NCBI RefSeq assembly: GCF_004118265.1
Contig: NZ_SDHW01000001.1
Location: 1,488,001-1,552,000 of the forward strand
Direction: 5' to 3'
Source of the DNA: Lacibacter luteus
Lineage (GTDB): Bacteria > Bacteroidota > Bacteroidia > Chitinophagales > Chitinophagaceae
DNA length: 64,000 nt
Position numbers and translations under genes: made by a program. Shown piece by piece: positions 1-8,382 of this stretch. Position 1 is the stretch's first letter. Every line of letters starts with the position of its first letter. The notes beneath the pieces are model-generated. The model had not been told where the DNA came from, ran no database searches, and worked only from the letters and a program-made list of their open reading frames with translations.

Positions 1-111
1 TTTTTCTTTTGCTACAAGTCCAGACAAATAACCATTCACCCAAATTAATTCTTCGGCTGAATAGTCTTTTAAGAAAGCATGTAATTCTTTTAATCTTGCT
101 TCGCCAATCAT
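1..111 (-). CDS. cysJ: Sulfite reductase flavoprotein subunit (CysJ-like), N-terminal fragment
   Basis: The frame starts at the ATG at 109-111 and is still open at the window edge after 37 codons. The visible residues include SAEELIWVNGYLSGL, which resembles the N-terminal helix that precedes the flavodoxin domain in assimilatory sulfite reductase flavoproteins (usually S-x-E-Q-L-x-W-L-x-G-Y-L). The protein would pass NADPH electrons through FAD and FMN to the sirohaem subunit that reduces sulfite to sulfide. It starts 17 bases after the stop of the sirohaem-type methyltransferase gene, so the two are almost certainly co-transcribed. The identity is inferred from this short segment and from the sulfur-assimilation context; catalytic domains lie outside the window. 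Confidence 0.65.
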   Translation of the reverse strand, partial: MIGEARLKELHAFLKDYSAEELIWVNGYLSGLVAKEK

Positions 112-128
112 TTTTTTTCTGATTTCTT

Positions 129-938
129 TTATTTAACCGTCACTAATTCATTAAATACAGAGCCTGTTTTGTTTGCTGCATACCAATCAAACTGTTCGTG
201 CAGTTTCACTACATCACCAATAATTACCAGCGATGGTGAACTGAATTGTACAGCTGCAAAATCGCTCTTCACATTTGTAAGTGTTGAAACATGCACACGT
301 TGATGTTCTGTTGTAGCCTGCTCAATAACTGCTAATGCTGTATGTGGTTTCTTTGTGTGACGAAGAAACAACTCAGCCAAACCTTCGAGATTACGTGCAG
401 CCATGTAAAACACCAGTGTATCGGATGACGATGCCCATGCTTTCCATTGCTCACGTGTATAAAAACTGCAGGGATTAAACGTGATGAACTGCACTGCTTT
501 TGCATAACCTCTTGCAGTAAGCGGAATGCCTGCATAAGCCGACGCTCCGGATGCAGCCGTAATACCGGGAATAATTTCAAACGGAATATTTGCTTCGCTC
601 AAACTTTGCAACTCATCGAGCACATTGCTGAAGAAAGCAACATCACCACCTTTTAAACGCAAAACTGTTTTTCCGTTTTGTGCATGACCAACGAGCAGTT
701 TATTAATATCTTCCTGTGCAACCGAACCATCGTGATAACCTTGTTTACCTGTCATGAGCACCAATGCATCAGGACGTGCATACAGATCGGTTATCTCCGG
801 ATTTACCAACCGATCAACAAAAATTACATCTGCTTCTGCTAAACGCTTTTGCAGTTTGATGGTAATAAGCTCAGCATCGCCGGGACCGGCCCCTGCGATG
901 ATCACTTTACCTGGTGTTTGATTGCGTTCGTTTGACAT
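129..938 (-). CDS. cobA: Uroporphyrinogen-III C-methyltransferase (SUMT)
   Basis: A 269-residue SAM-dependent tetrapyrrole methylase that makes precorrin-2, the precursor of the sirohaem needed by sulfite reductase. Family motifs are the N-terminal glycine loop GAGPGDAELIT, the segment GKQGYHDGS, the LKGGDVAFFSN substrate loop, and GITAASGASAYAGIPLTARG. The start is placed at 936-938 rather than ten codons upstream because a good ribosome site (AAGGAG) lies just before this ATG and the protein then begins at the usual place. It sits between cysN and cysJ, which fits a role in sirohaem supply rather than in cobalamin synthesis. A dyad at 957-973, shared with cysD, lies in its leader, and a terminator-like hairpin overlaps the preceding cysN stop, so this gene and cysJ may be expressed at a different level from cysN. 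Confidence 0.92.
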   Translation of the reverse strand: MSNERNQTPGKVIIAGAGPGDAELITIKLQKRLAEADVIFVDRLVNPEITDLYARPDALVLMTGKQGYHDGSVAQEDINKLLVGHAQNGKTVLRLKGGDVAFFSNVLDELQSLSEANIPFEIIPGITAASGASAYAGIPLTARGYAKAVQFITFNPCSFYTREQWKAWASSSDTLVFYMAARNLEGLAELFLRHTKKPHTALAVIEQATTEHQRVHVSTLTNVKSDFAAVQFSSPSLVIIGDVVKLHEQFDWYAANKTGSVFNELVTVK

Positions 939-956
939 ATTTCTTCTCCTTATTAT

Positions 957-973
957 CCTACTCTGCAAGTAGG
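957..973 (-). promoter_or_regulatory. Dyad shared with cysD, upstream of cobA
   Basis: On the reverse strand CCTACT, five bases, AGTAGG forms a 6-bp-arm dyad that ends 18 bases before the cobA ATG and just before the AAGGAG ribosome site. The same 17-base element, with the same arms and similar flanks, precedes cysD at 3259-3275. It could be a DNA operator or an RNA hairpin close to the start codon. No TAnnTTTG promoter box was found between it and cysN. Confidence 0.6.
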
Positions 974-985
974 GTTTAGTTGCAT

Positions 986-1006
986 AAAAAAACCTTTCGG
1001 TTTTTT
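986..1006 (-). terminator. Terminator-like hairpin overlapping the cysN stop
   Basis: On the reverse strand AAAAAACC, loop GAAA, GGTTTTTT gives an 8-bp stem with a GNRA tetraloop followed by U-rich sequence. It overlaps the last bases of cysN. The stem has only two G-C pairs, so partial read-through into cobA and cysJ is likely. Confidence 0.6.
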
Positions 1007-2246
1007 ATTTTATTAAAACAGCAGCTACTGTGCTGTTGCTTGTTTCGTCAATCAATACAGCACTTCCGTTTTCGCTGAGTTTATCGTACGAATCGAAAAC
1101 CAATGGTGATGCAGTTTTAATCACTGCTTTCACCACTTCGTTCAGCTTTACGTTTCCTTCAACAGGTTGTTGCTGTAAACTGTTTACATCGAGCTTGTAC
1201 TCCACCTGCTTAACAACAGAACGCACTAAACGGCTGCCATGCTGTAAGTAATATTTATTTCCGGGAATCAATGCTTTATCGTCCATCCAGCAAAGGATCA
1301 CATCCAGCTCATTGCTTACCTGCGGAAGATTATCCGATTTTACAATAGAATCGCCACGGCTGATGTCGATATCATCTGCCAATTGAATGGTTACGCTTTG
1401 CGGAGCAAATACTTCATCAACTGATTTACCGGCTGCTTCCAATGTGCTGATAGTTGTTTCAATACCCGCAGGCAGCACGGTTACTTTATCGCCTACTTTA
1501 TAGGTACCGCTTGTTACAGTTCCTGCATAACCACGATAGTCGTGCAGATCTTCTGTTTGCGGACGAATAACGAGTTGCACCTGGAAACGTGGATCAGTTA
1601 AATTGATGTCATGATCAATTTCTACTGTTTCCAAAAACTCCAGCAATGGTTTGCCTTCGTACCAGGTAATTGTTTCTGACTTATCTACAATGTTATCGCC
1701 ATTCAATGCACTGATGGGGATATAGGTTACATCGTTCAAACCTAATTGCTTTGCTACCTCGTTGTATTCAATGAGAATGTTGTTGTACACATCCTGCGAA
1801 TATTCAACAAGGTCCATTTTGTTTACAGCAACAACCACGTGCTTTATCTTCAGCAAGGAAGCAATGATAGAGTGGCGACGTGTTTGTTCAACAACACCTT
1901 GTCTTGCATCAATTAAAATAATGATGAGGTTGGCGTTGCTTGCACCTGTGATCATATTTCTTGTGTACTGCACATGACCGGGCGCATCGGCAATAATAAA
2001 CTTACGTTTTGGTGTGGTGAAATAACGGTAAGCCACATCAATGGTAATACCTTGCTCACGCTCTGCACGCAAACCATCTGTTAACAACGCAAGATCAACA
2101 GAACCATCAGCTCTGTTCTTGGTTGATTTTTCCAACGCCTCCAGCTGATCGATGAGAATATTTTTGCTATCGTACAGCAAGCGACCAATGAGGGTACTCT
2201 TACCATCATCTACACTGCCTGCTGTTATGAAACGTAATAAATCCAT
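1005..2246 (-). CDS. cysN: Sulfate adenylyltransferase subunit 1 (GTPase)
   Basis: The 413-residue GTPase subunit of ATP sulfurylase uses GTP hydrolysis to drive formation of adenosine 5'-phosphosulfate (APS) by CysD. The elongation-factor-like G domain shows the P-loop GSVDDGKSTLIGRLLYD, the switch region GITIDVAYRYF, the G3 motif DAPGHVQYTRNM and the G4 motif NKMD. Beta-barrel domains 2 and 3 follow. The protein ends without an APS-kinase (CysC) extension, which fits the APS-type reductase encoded next door. It follows cysD with an 89-base gap that holds a palindromic repeat. Confidence 0.95.
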   Translation of the reverse strand: MDLLRFITAGSVDDGKSTLIGRLLYDSKNILIDQLEALEKSTKNRADGSVDLALLTDGLRAEREQGITIDVAYRYFTTPKRKFIIADAPGHVQYTRNMITGASNANLIIILIDARQGVVEQTRRHSIIASLLKIKHVVVAVNKMDLVEYSQDVYNNILIEYNEVAKQLGLNDVTYIPISALNGDNIVDKSETITWYEGKPLLEFLETVEIDHDINLTDPRFQVQLVIRPQTEDLHDYRGYAGTVTSGTYKVGDKVTVLPAGIETTISTLEAAGKSVDEVFAPQSVTIQLADDIDISRGDSIVKSDNLPQVSNELDVILCWMDDKALIPGNKYYLQHGSRLVRSVVKQVEYKLDVNSLQQQPVEGNVKLNEVVKAVIKTASPLVFDSYDKLSENGSAVLIDETSNSTVAAVLIK

Positions 2247-2261
2247 TTTATCTAAATAAGT

Positions 2262-2335
2262 TTAAAATCAAAAATTGTGAATGGCCAATAGTGAATTGTG
2301 AATAAGCAATAATCATTGACTATTCACCATTCACC
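2262..2335. repeat. Imperfect palindrome built from the word GTGAAT
   Basis: The gap between cysD and cysN contains GTGAATGGCCAATAGTGAAT on the left and its near inverted copy on the right (ACTATTCACCATTCAC). Similar word-based sequence recurs at 30521-30550. It carries no gene and could fold into a long weak hairpin in the cysDN message. Confidence 0.6.
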
Positions 2336-3244
2336 TTAGAAATATCCGTTCTTCTTTCTGTCTTCCATTGCTGCTTCAGTTACCTTATCATCAATACGTG
2401 TTTCACCACGTTCGCTGATGCGTGTTGCAATGATTTCTTCAATTACTTCATCTAAGTTGGTAGCACTTGATTCAACCGCTGCAGTACAGGTCATATCACC
2501 AACGGTACGGTAGCGAACACGTTTGGTGATGATCGTATCATCTGCAGATGGTTGTACAAACTCACTCATTGCAACCAACTGTCCATCGTGTACAATCACT
2601 TCACGGTCGTGTGCGAAATAGATTGAAGGCAGATCGATCTTTTCTTTGCGGATATAATTCCAGATGTCTAATTCTGTCCAGTTGCTGATGGGGAATACAC
2701 GAACGTTTTCGCCTTTGTGTACACGGCCGTTGTAGATATTCCATAATTCAGGACGTTGCAGCTTGGGGTTCCACTGACCAAACTCATCACGTACCGAGAA
2801 GATGCGTTCTTTTGCACGGGCTTTCTCTTCATCTCTGCGGGCACCACCAATACATGCATCAAATGCAAACTCTTCAATGGTATCGAGGAGTGTATACGTT
2901 TGTAACCAGTTGCGGCTTGGGAATTTTCCTTTCGGCTCGGTTAAGCTGCGTTGCTTAATAGTATCTTCTACTTTACGAACTACCAGTGTTGCACCTACTT
3001 CGTTTGCCAGCCAGTCACGAAACTCCAATGCTTCGGGAAAGTTGTGGCCTGTATCAACATGTACTAAAGGGAAAGGAATTTTTCCGGGGGCAAATGCTTT
3101 TTTGGCAAGATGAACCATTACGATGGAATCCTTTCCACCACTGAATAAAAGGGCCGGTTTCTCAAACTGCGCCGCCACTTCACGAAAAATGTGAATGCTC
3201 TCAGCCTCTAATTGCTGTAAATAATCTAAATGATATTGACTCAT
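2336..3244 (-). CDS. cysD: Sulfate adenylyltransferase subunit 2
   Basis: The 302-residue catalytic subunit of ATP sulfurylase transfers the AMP moiety of ATP to sulfate to give APS. It has the PP-loop ATPase motif LFSGGKDSIVM near residue 35, the CIGGARRDEEKARAKERIFS segment, and the usual C-terminal region ending in RKKNGYF; the length is normal for CysD. It forms a heterodimer with CysN, encoded immediately downstream. A promoter box (TATATTTG at 3287-3294) and a dyad at 3259-3275 directly precede it, so cysDN appear able to be transcribed separately from the metY-cysH genes upstream. Confidence 0.96.
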   Translation of the reverse strand: MSQYHLDYLQQLEAESIHIFREVAAQFEKPALLFSGGKDSIVMVHLAKKAFAPGKIPFPLVHVDTGHNFPEALEFRDWLANEVGATLVVRKVEDTIKQRSLTEPKGKFPSRNWLQTYTLLDTIEEFAFDACIGGARRDEEKARAKERIFSVRDEFGQWNPKLQRPELWNIYNGRVHKGENVRVFPISNWTELDIWNYIRKEKIDLPSIYFAHDREVIVHDGQLVAMSEFVQPSADDTIITKRVRYRTVGDMTCTAAVESSATNLDEVIEEIIATRISERGETRIDDKVTEAAMEDRKKNGYF

Positions 3245-3258
3245 GATCGCTTTATTAA

Positions 3259-3275
3259 CCTACTTAGTAAGTAGG
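3259..3275 (-). promoter_or_regulatory. Dyad operator-like site at the cysD transcription start
   Basis: CCTACTTA-G-TAAGTAGG is a perfect dyad with 8-bp arms, ending 14 bases before the cysD ATG. With a TATATTTG box at 3287-3294, transcription would start near 3280, so the dyad would cover about +5 to +21, a typical repressor position. A matching element precedes cobA. The regulator is not visible in the window; the dyad size would suit a dimeric winged-helix or TetR-class repressor. Confidence 0.65.
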
Positions 3276-3286
3276 GTTTTATAATG

Positions 3287-3294
3287 CAAATATA
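3287..3294 (-). promoter_or_regulatory. Promoter -7 box of cysD
   Basis: The reverse strand reads TATATTTG, an exact match to the Bacteroidota -7 consensus TAnnTTTG. No clear TTG was found 19-21 bases upstream, so the promoter may be weak or need an activator. Confidence 0.6.
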
Positions 3295-3335
3295 ATACTC
3301 AAAGTGCCTAACACTTGTTTTTAATCAGGTTTAAT

Positions 3336-3353
3336 TACGCAAACATTTGCGCA
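3336..3353. promoter_or_regulatory. LacI-type operator-like palindrome between cysH and cysD
   Basis: TACGCAAACATTTGCGCA matches the ideal LacI/GalR-type palindrome TGCGCAAACGTTTGCGCA at 16 of 18 positions. It lies just after the cysH stop and about 40 bases upstream of the cysD -7 box. Related sites occur at 30869-30886 and 54372-54410. Regulatory function is inferred from the palindrome only. Confidence 0.4.
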
Positions 3354-3355
3354 AA

Positions 3356-4090
3356 TCAGGATTTGGTAGTTTGTTCTACATCTGTATGCACATGCAACCC
3401 GCATTCTTTGTTGCTTTTATCTTCCCACCACCAGCGGCCGGCACGGAAATCTTCGCCGGGGCGGATGGCTCTTGTACAGGGAGCGCAACCGATACTTACA
3501 AAACCTTTATCGTGTAACACGTTGTAGGGAACATGATTTTCACGGATGAACTGGTTCAGTTCTTCCCATGTCCAGTGTAATATGGGGTGAAATTTGATGA
3601 TCTGATTGCTTTCGTCCCACTCCAGCTGTGTTGTTTGCTGACGATCGGGACTTTGCTCTGCACGCAAGCCGGTAATCCAGATCTGTTTTCCTTTTAATGC
3701 ACGTTTTAACGGCTCAACTTTACGAATGCCGCAACATTGCTTACGGTTATCGGTTGATTCGTAAAATGCATTAGGTCCTTTTTCCGTAACATATTGCTGT
3801 AACGCTTCTGCATTTGGATAATAGGCATGAATAGGTTGATTGTATGCTTCCAGTGTTGAACGCCAGGTGCTGTATGTTTCGGTGAACATACGACCGGTGT
3901 CTAAGGTAAACACATCAACAGGCAACTGCTGGTTGAAGATAAGATGACTGATAGCCTGATCTTCCAAACCAAAGCTGGTTGAAAAAACGATGCTGCCTTT
4001 AAAACGTTCGCTGAGTAATTGAAGAGCCGCTGCAGGGCTTTTATCCTGCAGCAGACTTTCCAGTTCGGTTATCTGTTGTTGTAAACTCAT
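3356..4090 (-). CDS. cysH: Adenylyl-sulfate reductase, [4Fe-4S] type
   Basis: A 244-residue thioredoxin-dependent reductase that converts activated sulfate to sulfite. The N-terminal PP-loop-like nucleotide fold shows FSTSFGLEDQAI and the segment LDTGRMF. The Cys pair in QCCGIRKVEP (near residue 118) and CAPC (near residue 205) are the four ligands typical of the iron-sulfur reductases that use APS rather than PAPS; the catalytic Cys is in the C-terminal KECGLH. The absence of any APS kinase gene or fusion nearby agrees with APS as substrate. It begins two bases after the hom stop codon, so it is translationally linked to the methionine genes. Confidence 0.93.
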   Translation of the reverse strand: MSLQQQITELESLLQDKSPAAALQLLSERFKGSIVFSTSFGLEDQAISHLIFNQQLPVDVFTLDTGRMFTETYSTWRSTLEAYNQPIHAYYPNAEALQQYVTEKGPNAFYESTDNRKQCCGIRKVEPLKRALKGKQIWITGLRAEQSPDRQQTTQLEWDESNQIIKFHPILHWTWEELNQFIRENHVPYNVLHDKGFVSIGCAPCTRAIRPGEDFRAGRWWWEDKSNKECGLHVHTDVEQTTKS

Positions 4091-4092
4091 GA

Positions 4093-5355
4093 TTAATTAA
4101 TGTTTAAACCGGCCAGTTCAAGACTCTTTTTTTTCAATTTGCGGATCTCTACATCTTCAATGATCGGTTCGGGACTCAAAATTAAAGAGGTTCCGTTTTC
4201 ACGCCACCAATTGTTTTGCTTCAGTTCGTTTGCATGTACTACACCTACCAAATATTTACGATCGCTTTCAGCATGCCATTCTTCGATCCATTCCAATTTT
4301 TCTTTTGGAATAAAATCCCAGTCATCAAAGCTGAGATAAACTTTCAGGTAGTAGTCGGTTGTAAGTTCGTTTGGCTGGTGATAATACAACTTCTTGTATT
4401 CGTATTTGTAATCGTAACGCAAAGCAGAAATATCGCTCAACACAGCCGATGCTGTGGGGAACGAACCTGCTCCTTTACCATAGAAGAATTGCTTATCAGC
4501 AAATGAACTTTCTACAACAGCTCCATTGTATTCGTTCTTTACAAAACTTAAATGATCGTCGTGCTTAACAAACTGCGGCAATACAAATGCAGCCACTTTG
4601 CCATTCTGTAATTTCTTTGCCTGGCCTACCAAACGGATCTCCAGGTTCTTTTCACGGCCAACAGTTGCATCTGCACCTTGTATATTTTGAATACCGGTGA
4701 ACAACACATCTTCCACTTTCGATACCACACCATATGCATGCAGTAACAGGATCACCCATTTGTTAACCGCATCCCATCCATCCACATCCAATGTAGGATC
4801 TGCTTCTGCAAAACCTAACTGCTGTGCCTGTAACAATGCCTGTTTGAAATCGAGTTTCTCCTCAAACATTTTTGTAAGGATGTAATTGGTACTTCCGTTT
4901 ACAATACCACGAATACCGTGCAGCAAATCGTTATCGTAATACTCTTCAAGATTGCGGATAACAGGAATAGAAGCACAAGCCGAAGCTTCGTATAAAAATG
5001 AAAGACCGGTTTCTGTTTGCAACTTCAATAACTCAGGCAAATGTTCAGCAATCATTTTCTTGCTTGCACTTACTACTTCTTTACCGTTCTTCAACGCTGT
5101 TGATACAATATAAAAAGCCGGTTCGCTTTCGTTGATCACTTCCACCACTACATTGATCTCAGGATCGTTCAAAATCACATCCCTGTCTGTTGTAAACAAC
5201 TCATCGGGTGCATTACGCTTTTTGTTTGCATTCTTGATACATACTTTCTTAATGCGTGCATTCAATGATTCGGTTTGATGTAACACTTTGTATAAACCCT
5301 CACCTACAACGCCAAAGCCAAAAAGGCCAATTACTAACTGCTTATCGTTTGACAT
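4093..5355 (-). CDS. hom: Homoserine dehydrogenase
   Basis: A 420-residue NAD(P)-dependent enzyme that reduces aspartate semialdehyde to homoserine, the precursor of methionine and threonine. The Rossmann glycine motif GLFGFGVVGEGL is at the N-terminus; the catalytic domain has GSTNYILTKM and AEADPTLDVDGWDAVNKW, both characteristic of the family. It lies one base from metX and two bases from cysH, so homoserine made here can pass straight to MetX acetylation. The final 80 residues or so do not show an ACT domain that I can recognise. Confidence 0.92.
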   Translation of the reverse strand: MSNDKQLVIGLFGFGVVGEGLYKVLHQTESLNARIKKVCIKNANKKRNAPDELFTTDRDVILNDPEINVVVEVINESEPAFYIVSTALKNGKEVVSASKKMIAEHLPELLKLQTETGLSFLYEASACASIPVIRNLEEYYDNDLLHGIRGIVNGSTNYILTKMFEEKLDFKQALLQAQQLGFAEADPTLDVDGWDAVNKWVILLLHAYGVVSKVEDVLFTGIQNIQGADATVGREKNLEIRLVGQAKKLQNGKVAAFVLPQFVKHDDHLSFVKNEYNGAVVESSFADKQFFYGKGAGSFPTASAVLSDISALRYDYKYEYKKLYYHQPNELTTDYYLKVYLSFDDWDFIPKEKLEWIEEWHAESDRKYLVGVVHANELKQNNWWRENGTSLILSPEPIIEDVEIRKLKKKSLELAGLNIN

Positions 5356-5356
5356 A

Positions 5357-6409
5357 TTATTTAATTAACTGTTTCTTTAAATCTGTTTTCTGTGTTTGTT
5401 GTAAAAAGTTGTTGATGGCTTTATTGATCTGATCGTATTCCAGCAGAAATCCATCATGCCCGTAAAAAGATTCAATGCTTTTGAAAGTAGCACCGCTGAT
5501 GGTGTTTGCTAAAAACTGTTGTTCACTGATGGGGAACAGCAGATCGTTGCTGATGCCAATGACCAATGTACGGGCTGTAATTTCTTTCAACGCCAGTTCA
5601 ATAGAAGCACGGCTGCGGCCAACATTGTGCGAATCCATTCCCTTACCAAGAAAATAATAGCTGAATGCATTGTAACGTTTCACCAGTTTATCGCCCTGGT
5701 AACGTTGATACGATTCAGCTTTAAAATCTTCGAGCACATCATTTGTTTCTTCGATCTGGCTGATGCCGTATGCATCATAATGACGGTACGAAAGCAATGC
5801 AATGCTGCGAGCTGCTTTTAAACCAGCCTGCCCTGCGTCTGCACTTTTATTCTTCCAGGTAACATCGGCTTCAATAGCCAATCGTTGCGATGCATTAAAG
5901 GCAACACCCCATGCAGAGTGGTACGCATTTGTTGCAATAGGAATAATGTGTTCGAACAGTTGCGGTTCTTCAATAGCCCATTCGAGCAACTGCTGTCCAC
6001 CCATGCTGCCACCAATACCGATGTGTATTTTTTCAATACCCAATTCTTTGCGCAATGGATCGTAAGCACGAATCATATCCCTTGTAGTAAACCAGGGAAA
6101 TTCGTGATAGTAAGGTTCGTTTGTTAATGGATCTATATCCAACGGACCAATACTTCCATATGCACTGCCGGGCATGTTCACACAAACAATAAAATACTTT
6201 GCCGGATCAAATAACTTTCCTTCGCCTACCAAACCATCCCACCATTCCGATGGATCGCTGTTGGCTGTAAGTGCATGAAAGATCCATACTGCATTGCTCT
6301 TTGTTTCATTCAATTCACCAAAAGTGGTATAAGCTAAATGATATTGATTGAGCAATGCACCCGACTCCAGCCTGAATGGTTTGTTATATGTAAAAACTTT
6401 TGTTGACAT
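5357..6409 (-). CDS. metX: Homoserine O-acetyltransferase
   Basis: A 350-residue alpha/beta-hydrolase-fold acyltransferase that activates homoserine with acetyl-CoA. It shows the nucleophile elbow GIGGSMGGQQLLEW, the acid residue in GISNDLLFPISEQQ and the histidine in YGHDGFLLEY. The first third carries the conserved FHALTANSDPSEWWDGLVG segment. It follows metY with a 31-base gap and directly precedes hom, so acetylhomoserine made here feeds the MetY sulfhydrylase. It is probably on the transcript controlled by the SAM-I riboswitch at 8184-8293. A succinyl donor cannot be ruled out by eye, but the sequence is MetX-like rather than MetA-like. Confidence 0.94.
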   Translation of the reverse strand: MSTKVFTYNKPFRLESGALLNQYHLAYTTFGELNETKSNAVWIFHALTANSDPSEWWDGLVGEGKLFDPAKYFIVCVNMPGSAYGSIGPLDIDPLTNEPYYHEFPWFTTRDMIRAYDPLRKELGIEKIHIGIGGSMGGQQLLEWAIEEPQLFEHIIPIATNAYHSAWGVAFNASQRLAIEADVTWKNKSADAGQAGLKAARSIALLSYRHYDAYGISQIEETNDVLEDFKAESYQRYQGDKLVKRYNAFSYYFLGKGMDSHNVGRSRASIELALKEITARTLVIGISNDLLFPISEQQFLANTISGATFKSIESFYGHDGFLLEYDQINKAINNFLQQTQKTDLKKQLIK

Positions 6410-6440
6410 TACCGTTCTATCGTTATTCTTTATTCTTTTT

Positions 6441-7775
<1,335 letters not shown>

Positions 7776-7821
7776 TTAAATGATGTAAAAAAATTGGACA
7801 GAAAAAAAGAAAGAAACCTAT

Positions 7822-7874
7822 GGGATACCTCCCCGTTAAGGGGTCGGAAATGATATGTATGCCTTACGGCATAC
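7822..7874 (-). promoter_or_regulatory. Hairpins after the Cys-rich leader frame, before metY
   Basis: A 7-bp stem with GTAA loop (arms 7857-7863 and 7868-7874) spans the leader stop codon. A CCCC/GGGG stem (7831-7834 with 7840-7843) and an alternative GGGA/TCCC stem (7822-7825 with 7830-7833) share bases and exclude each other. On the reverse strand they are followed by a pyrimidine-rich stretch (7790-7816). This looks like an attenuator or translation-control region, but the stems are short and no folding was computed. Confidence 0.5.
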
Positions 7875-8040
7875 AACAAATACAACAACACTGCATGCAT
7901 GCAGCAAAAGAAGAGTTTGTGTAATTGTTGTTGTACATAAATGAAGAATGCGTTACAAAAGTAACAGGCTTGTTTTGTTTATACAAATCTGAGTTTGTAA
8001 AAGTTTTGTCAATGCTGTTGTAAACAACTGTTCGTTTCAT
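7864..8040 (-). CDS. Putative leader peptide ending in a Cys-codon run
   Basis: A 58-codon reading frame lies between the riboswitch terminator and metY. It starts at the ATG at 8038-8040, the first ATG after the terminator, and ends CMQCCCICCMP: six Cys and two Met codons among the last eleven. No known domain is visible, and the composition is Asn/Thr/Tyr-rich. A ten-base segment of the frame (reverse complement of 7926-7935) is exactly complementary to the Cys-codon run (7881-7890), with the palindrome CTGCATGCATGCAG beside it, so ribosome position could change the fold. By analogy with amino-acid attenuators the peptide would sense Cys-tRNA supply ahead of the sulfhydrylase gene. Translation is not proven; a longer frame starting at 8124 would overlap the terminator and is unlikely. 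Confidence 0.5.
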   Translation of the reverse strand: MKRTVVYNSIDKTFTNSDLYKQNKPVTFVTHSSFMYNNNYTNSSFAACMQCCCICCMP

Positions 8041-8112
8041 ACTGCTTTCTTTTAATGTTTGTTCTTGTTGGTATCGAAGAAAGCAGGTTACCGGCGGGCT
8101 TTTCTGTAAAAC

Positions 8113-8147
8113 AAAAAAGCTCATCCGATAAGATCAGATGAGCTTTT
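8113..8147 (-). terminator. Riboswitch-controlled intrinsic terminator
   Basis: The reverse strand reads AAAAGCTCATC, an 11-base loop, then GATGAGCTTTTTT: an 11-bp stem with a U-tract. The left arm and loop (8127-8139) can instead pair with the 3' side of the riboswitch P1 stem (8178-8190) with 12 base pairs and one bulge, forming a clear antiterminator. Ligand binding to the aptamer would therefore favour termination. Confidence 0.88.
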
Positions 8148-8183
8148 GCTATGTAAGTGAACATTGTTAAGCTTTGAATCTGA

Positions 8184-8293
8184 CTTATCTACCCACATTG
8201 CTGTGGATGGAATTGGCACCTGTTCTGTCAACTTTCGTTGAGAGAGGTTGCCAAGGCTTCATCGGGCCATTACCCTCTGCCTTTCTTGATAAG
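8184..8293 (-). ncRNA. SAM-I (S-box) riboswitch aptamer
   Basis: The reverse strand carries the canonical S-box blocks in order: CTTATCAAGA (P1 5' side), GGCAGAGGG, GGCCCGATGAAGCC, TTGGCAACC, GGTGCCAATTCC, and the closing GATAAG (P1 3' side). These are the conserved kink-turn, J1/2, P3 and SAM-binding elements. It lies on the transcript leading to metY, metX and hom, which is the expected target set, and is followed by a competing terminator. High SAM should shut the operon off by early termination. Confidence 0.96.
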
Positions 8294-8296
8294 TAG

Positions 8297-8313
8297 TCCC
8301 GCTTTAGGCGGGA
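8297..8313. repeat. Short inverted repeat in the riboswitch leader
   Basis: TCCCGC, loop TTTAG, GCGGGA gives a 6-bp G-C-rich hairpin between the predicted transcription start and the SAM-I aptamer. It may act as a 5' stabilising hairpin. No U-tract follows on the reverse strand. Confidence 0.5.
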
Positions 8314-8330
8314 TTTATAAAGAACTGGCG

Positions 8331-8363
8331 CAAAAGTAGGCAGAAAAAGAGGTATCTGCCAAA
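8331..8363 (-). promoter_or_regulatory. Promoter of the metY-metX-hom-cysH transcript
   Basis: The reverse strand has TTTG (8360-8363), a 21-base spacer, and TACTTTTG (8331-8338), matching the Bacteroidota TTTG...TAnnTTTG promoter. Transcription would start near 8324, about 30 bases upstream of the SAM-I aptamer. Confidence 0.75.
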
Positions 8364-8382
8364 TTTCTTTCACTAACGGTTG

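Noticed and set aside
7864-8124. Longer 86-codon version of the Cys-rich leader frame
   Set aside because: Its start lies inside the riboswitch terminator hairpin; the shorter start at 8040 follows the terminator and is more plausible.
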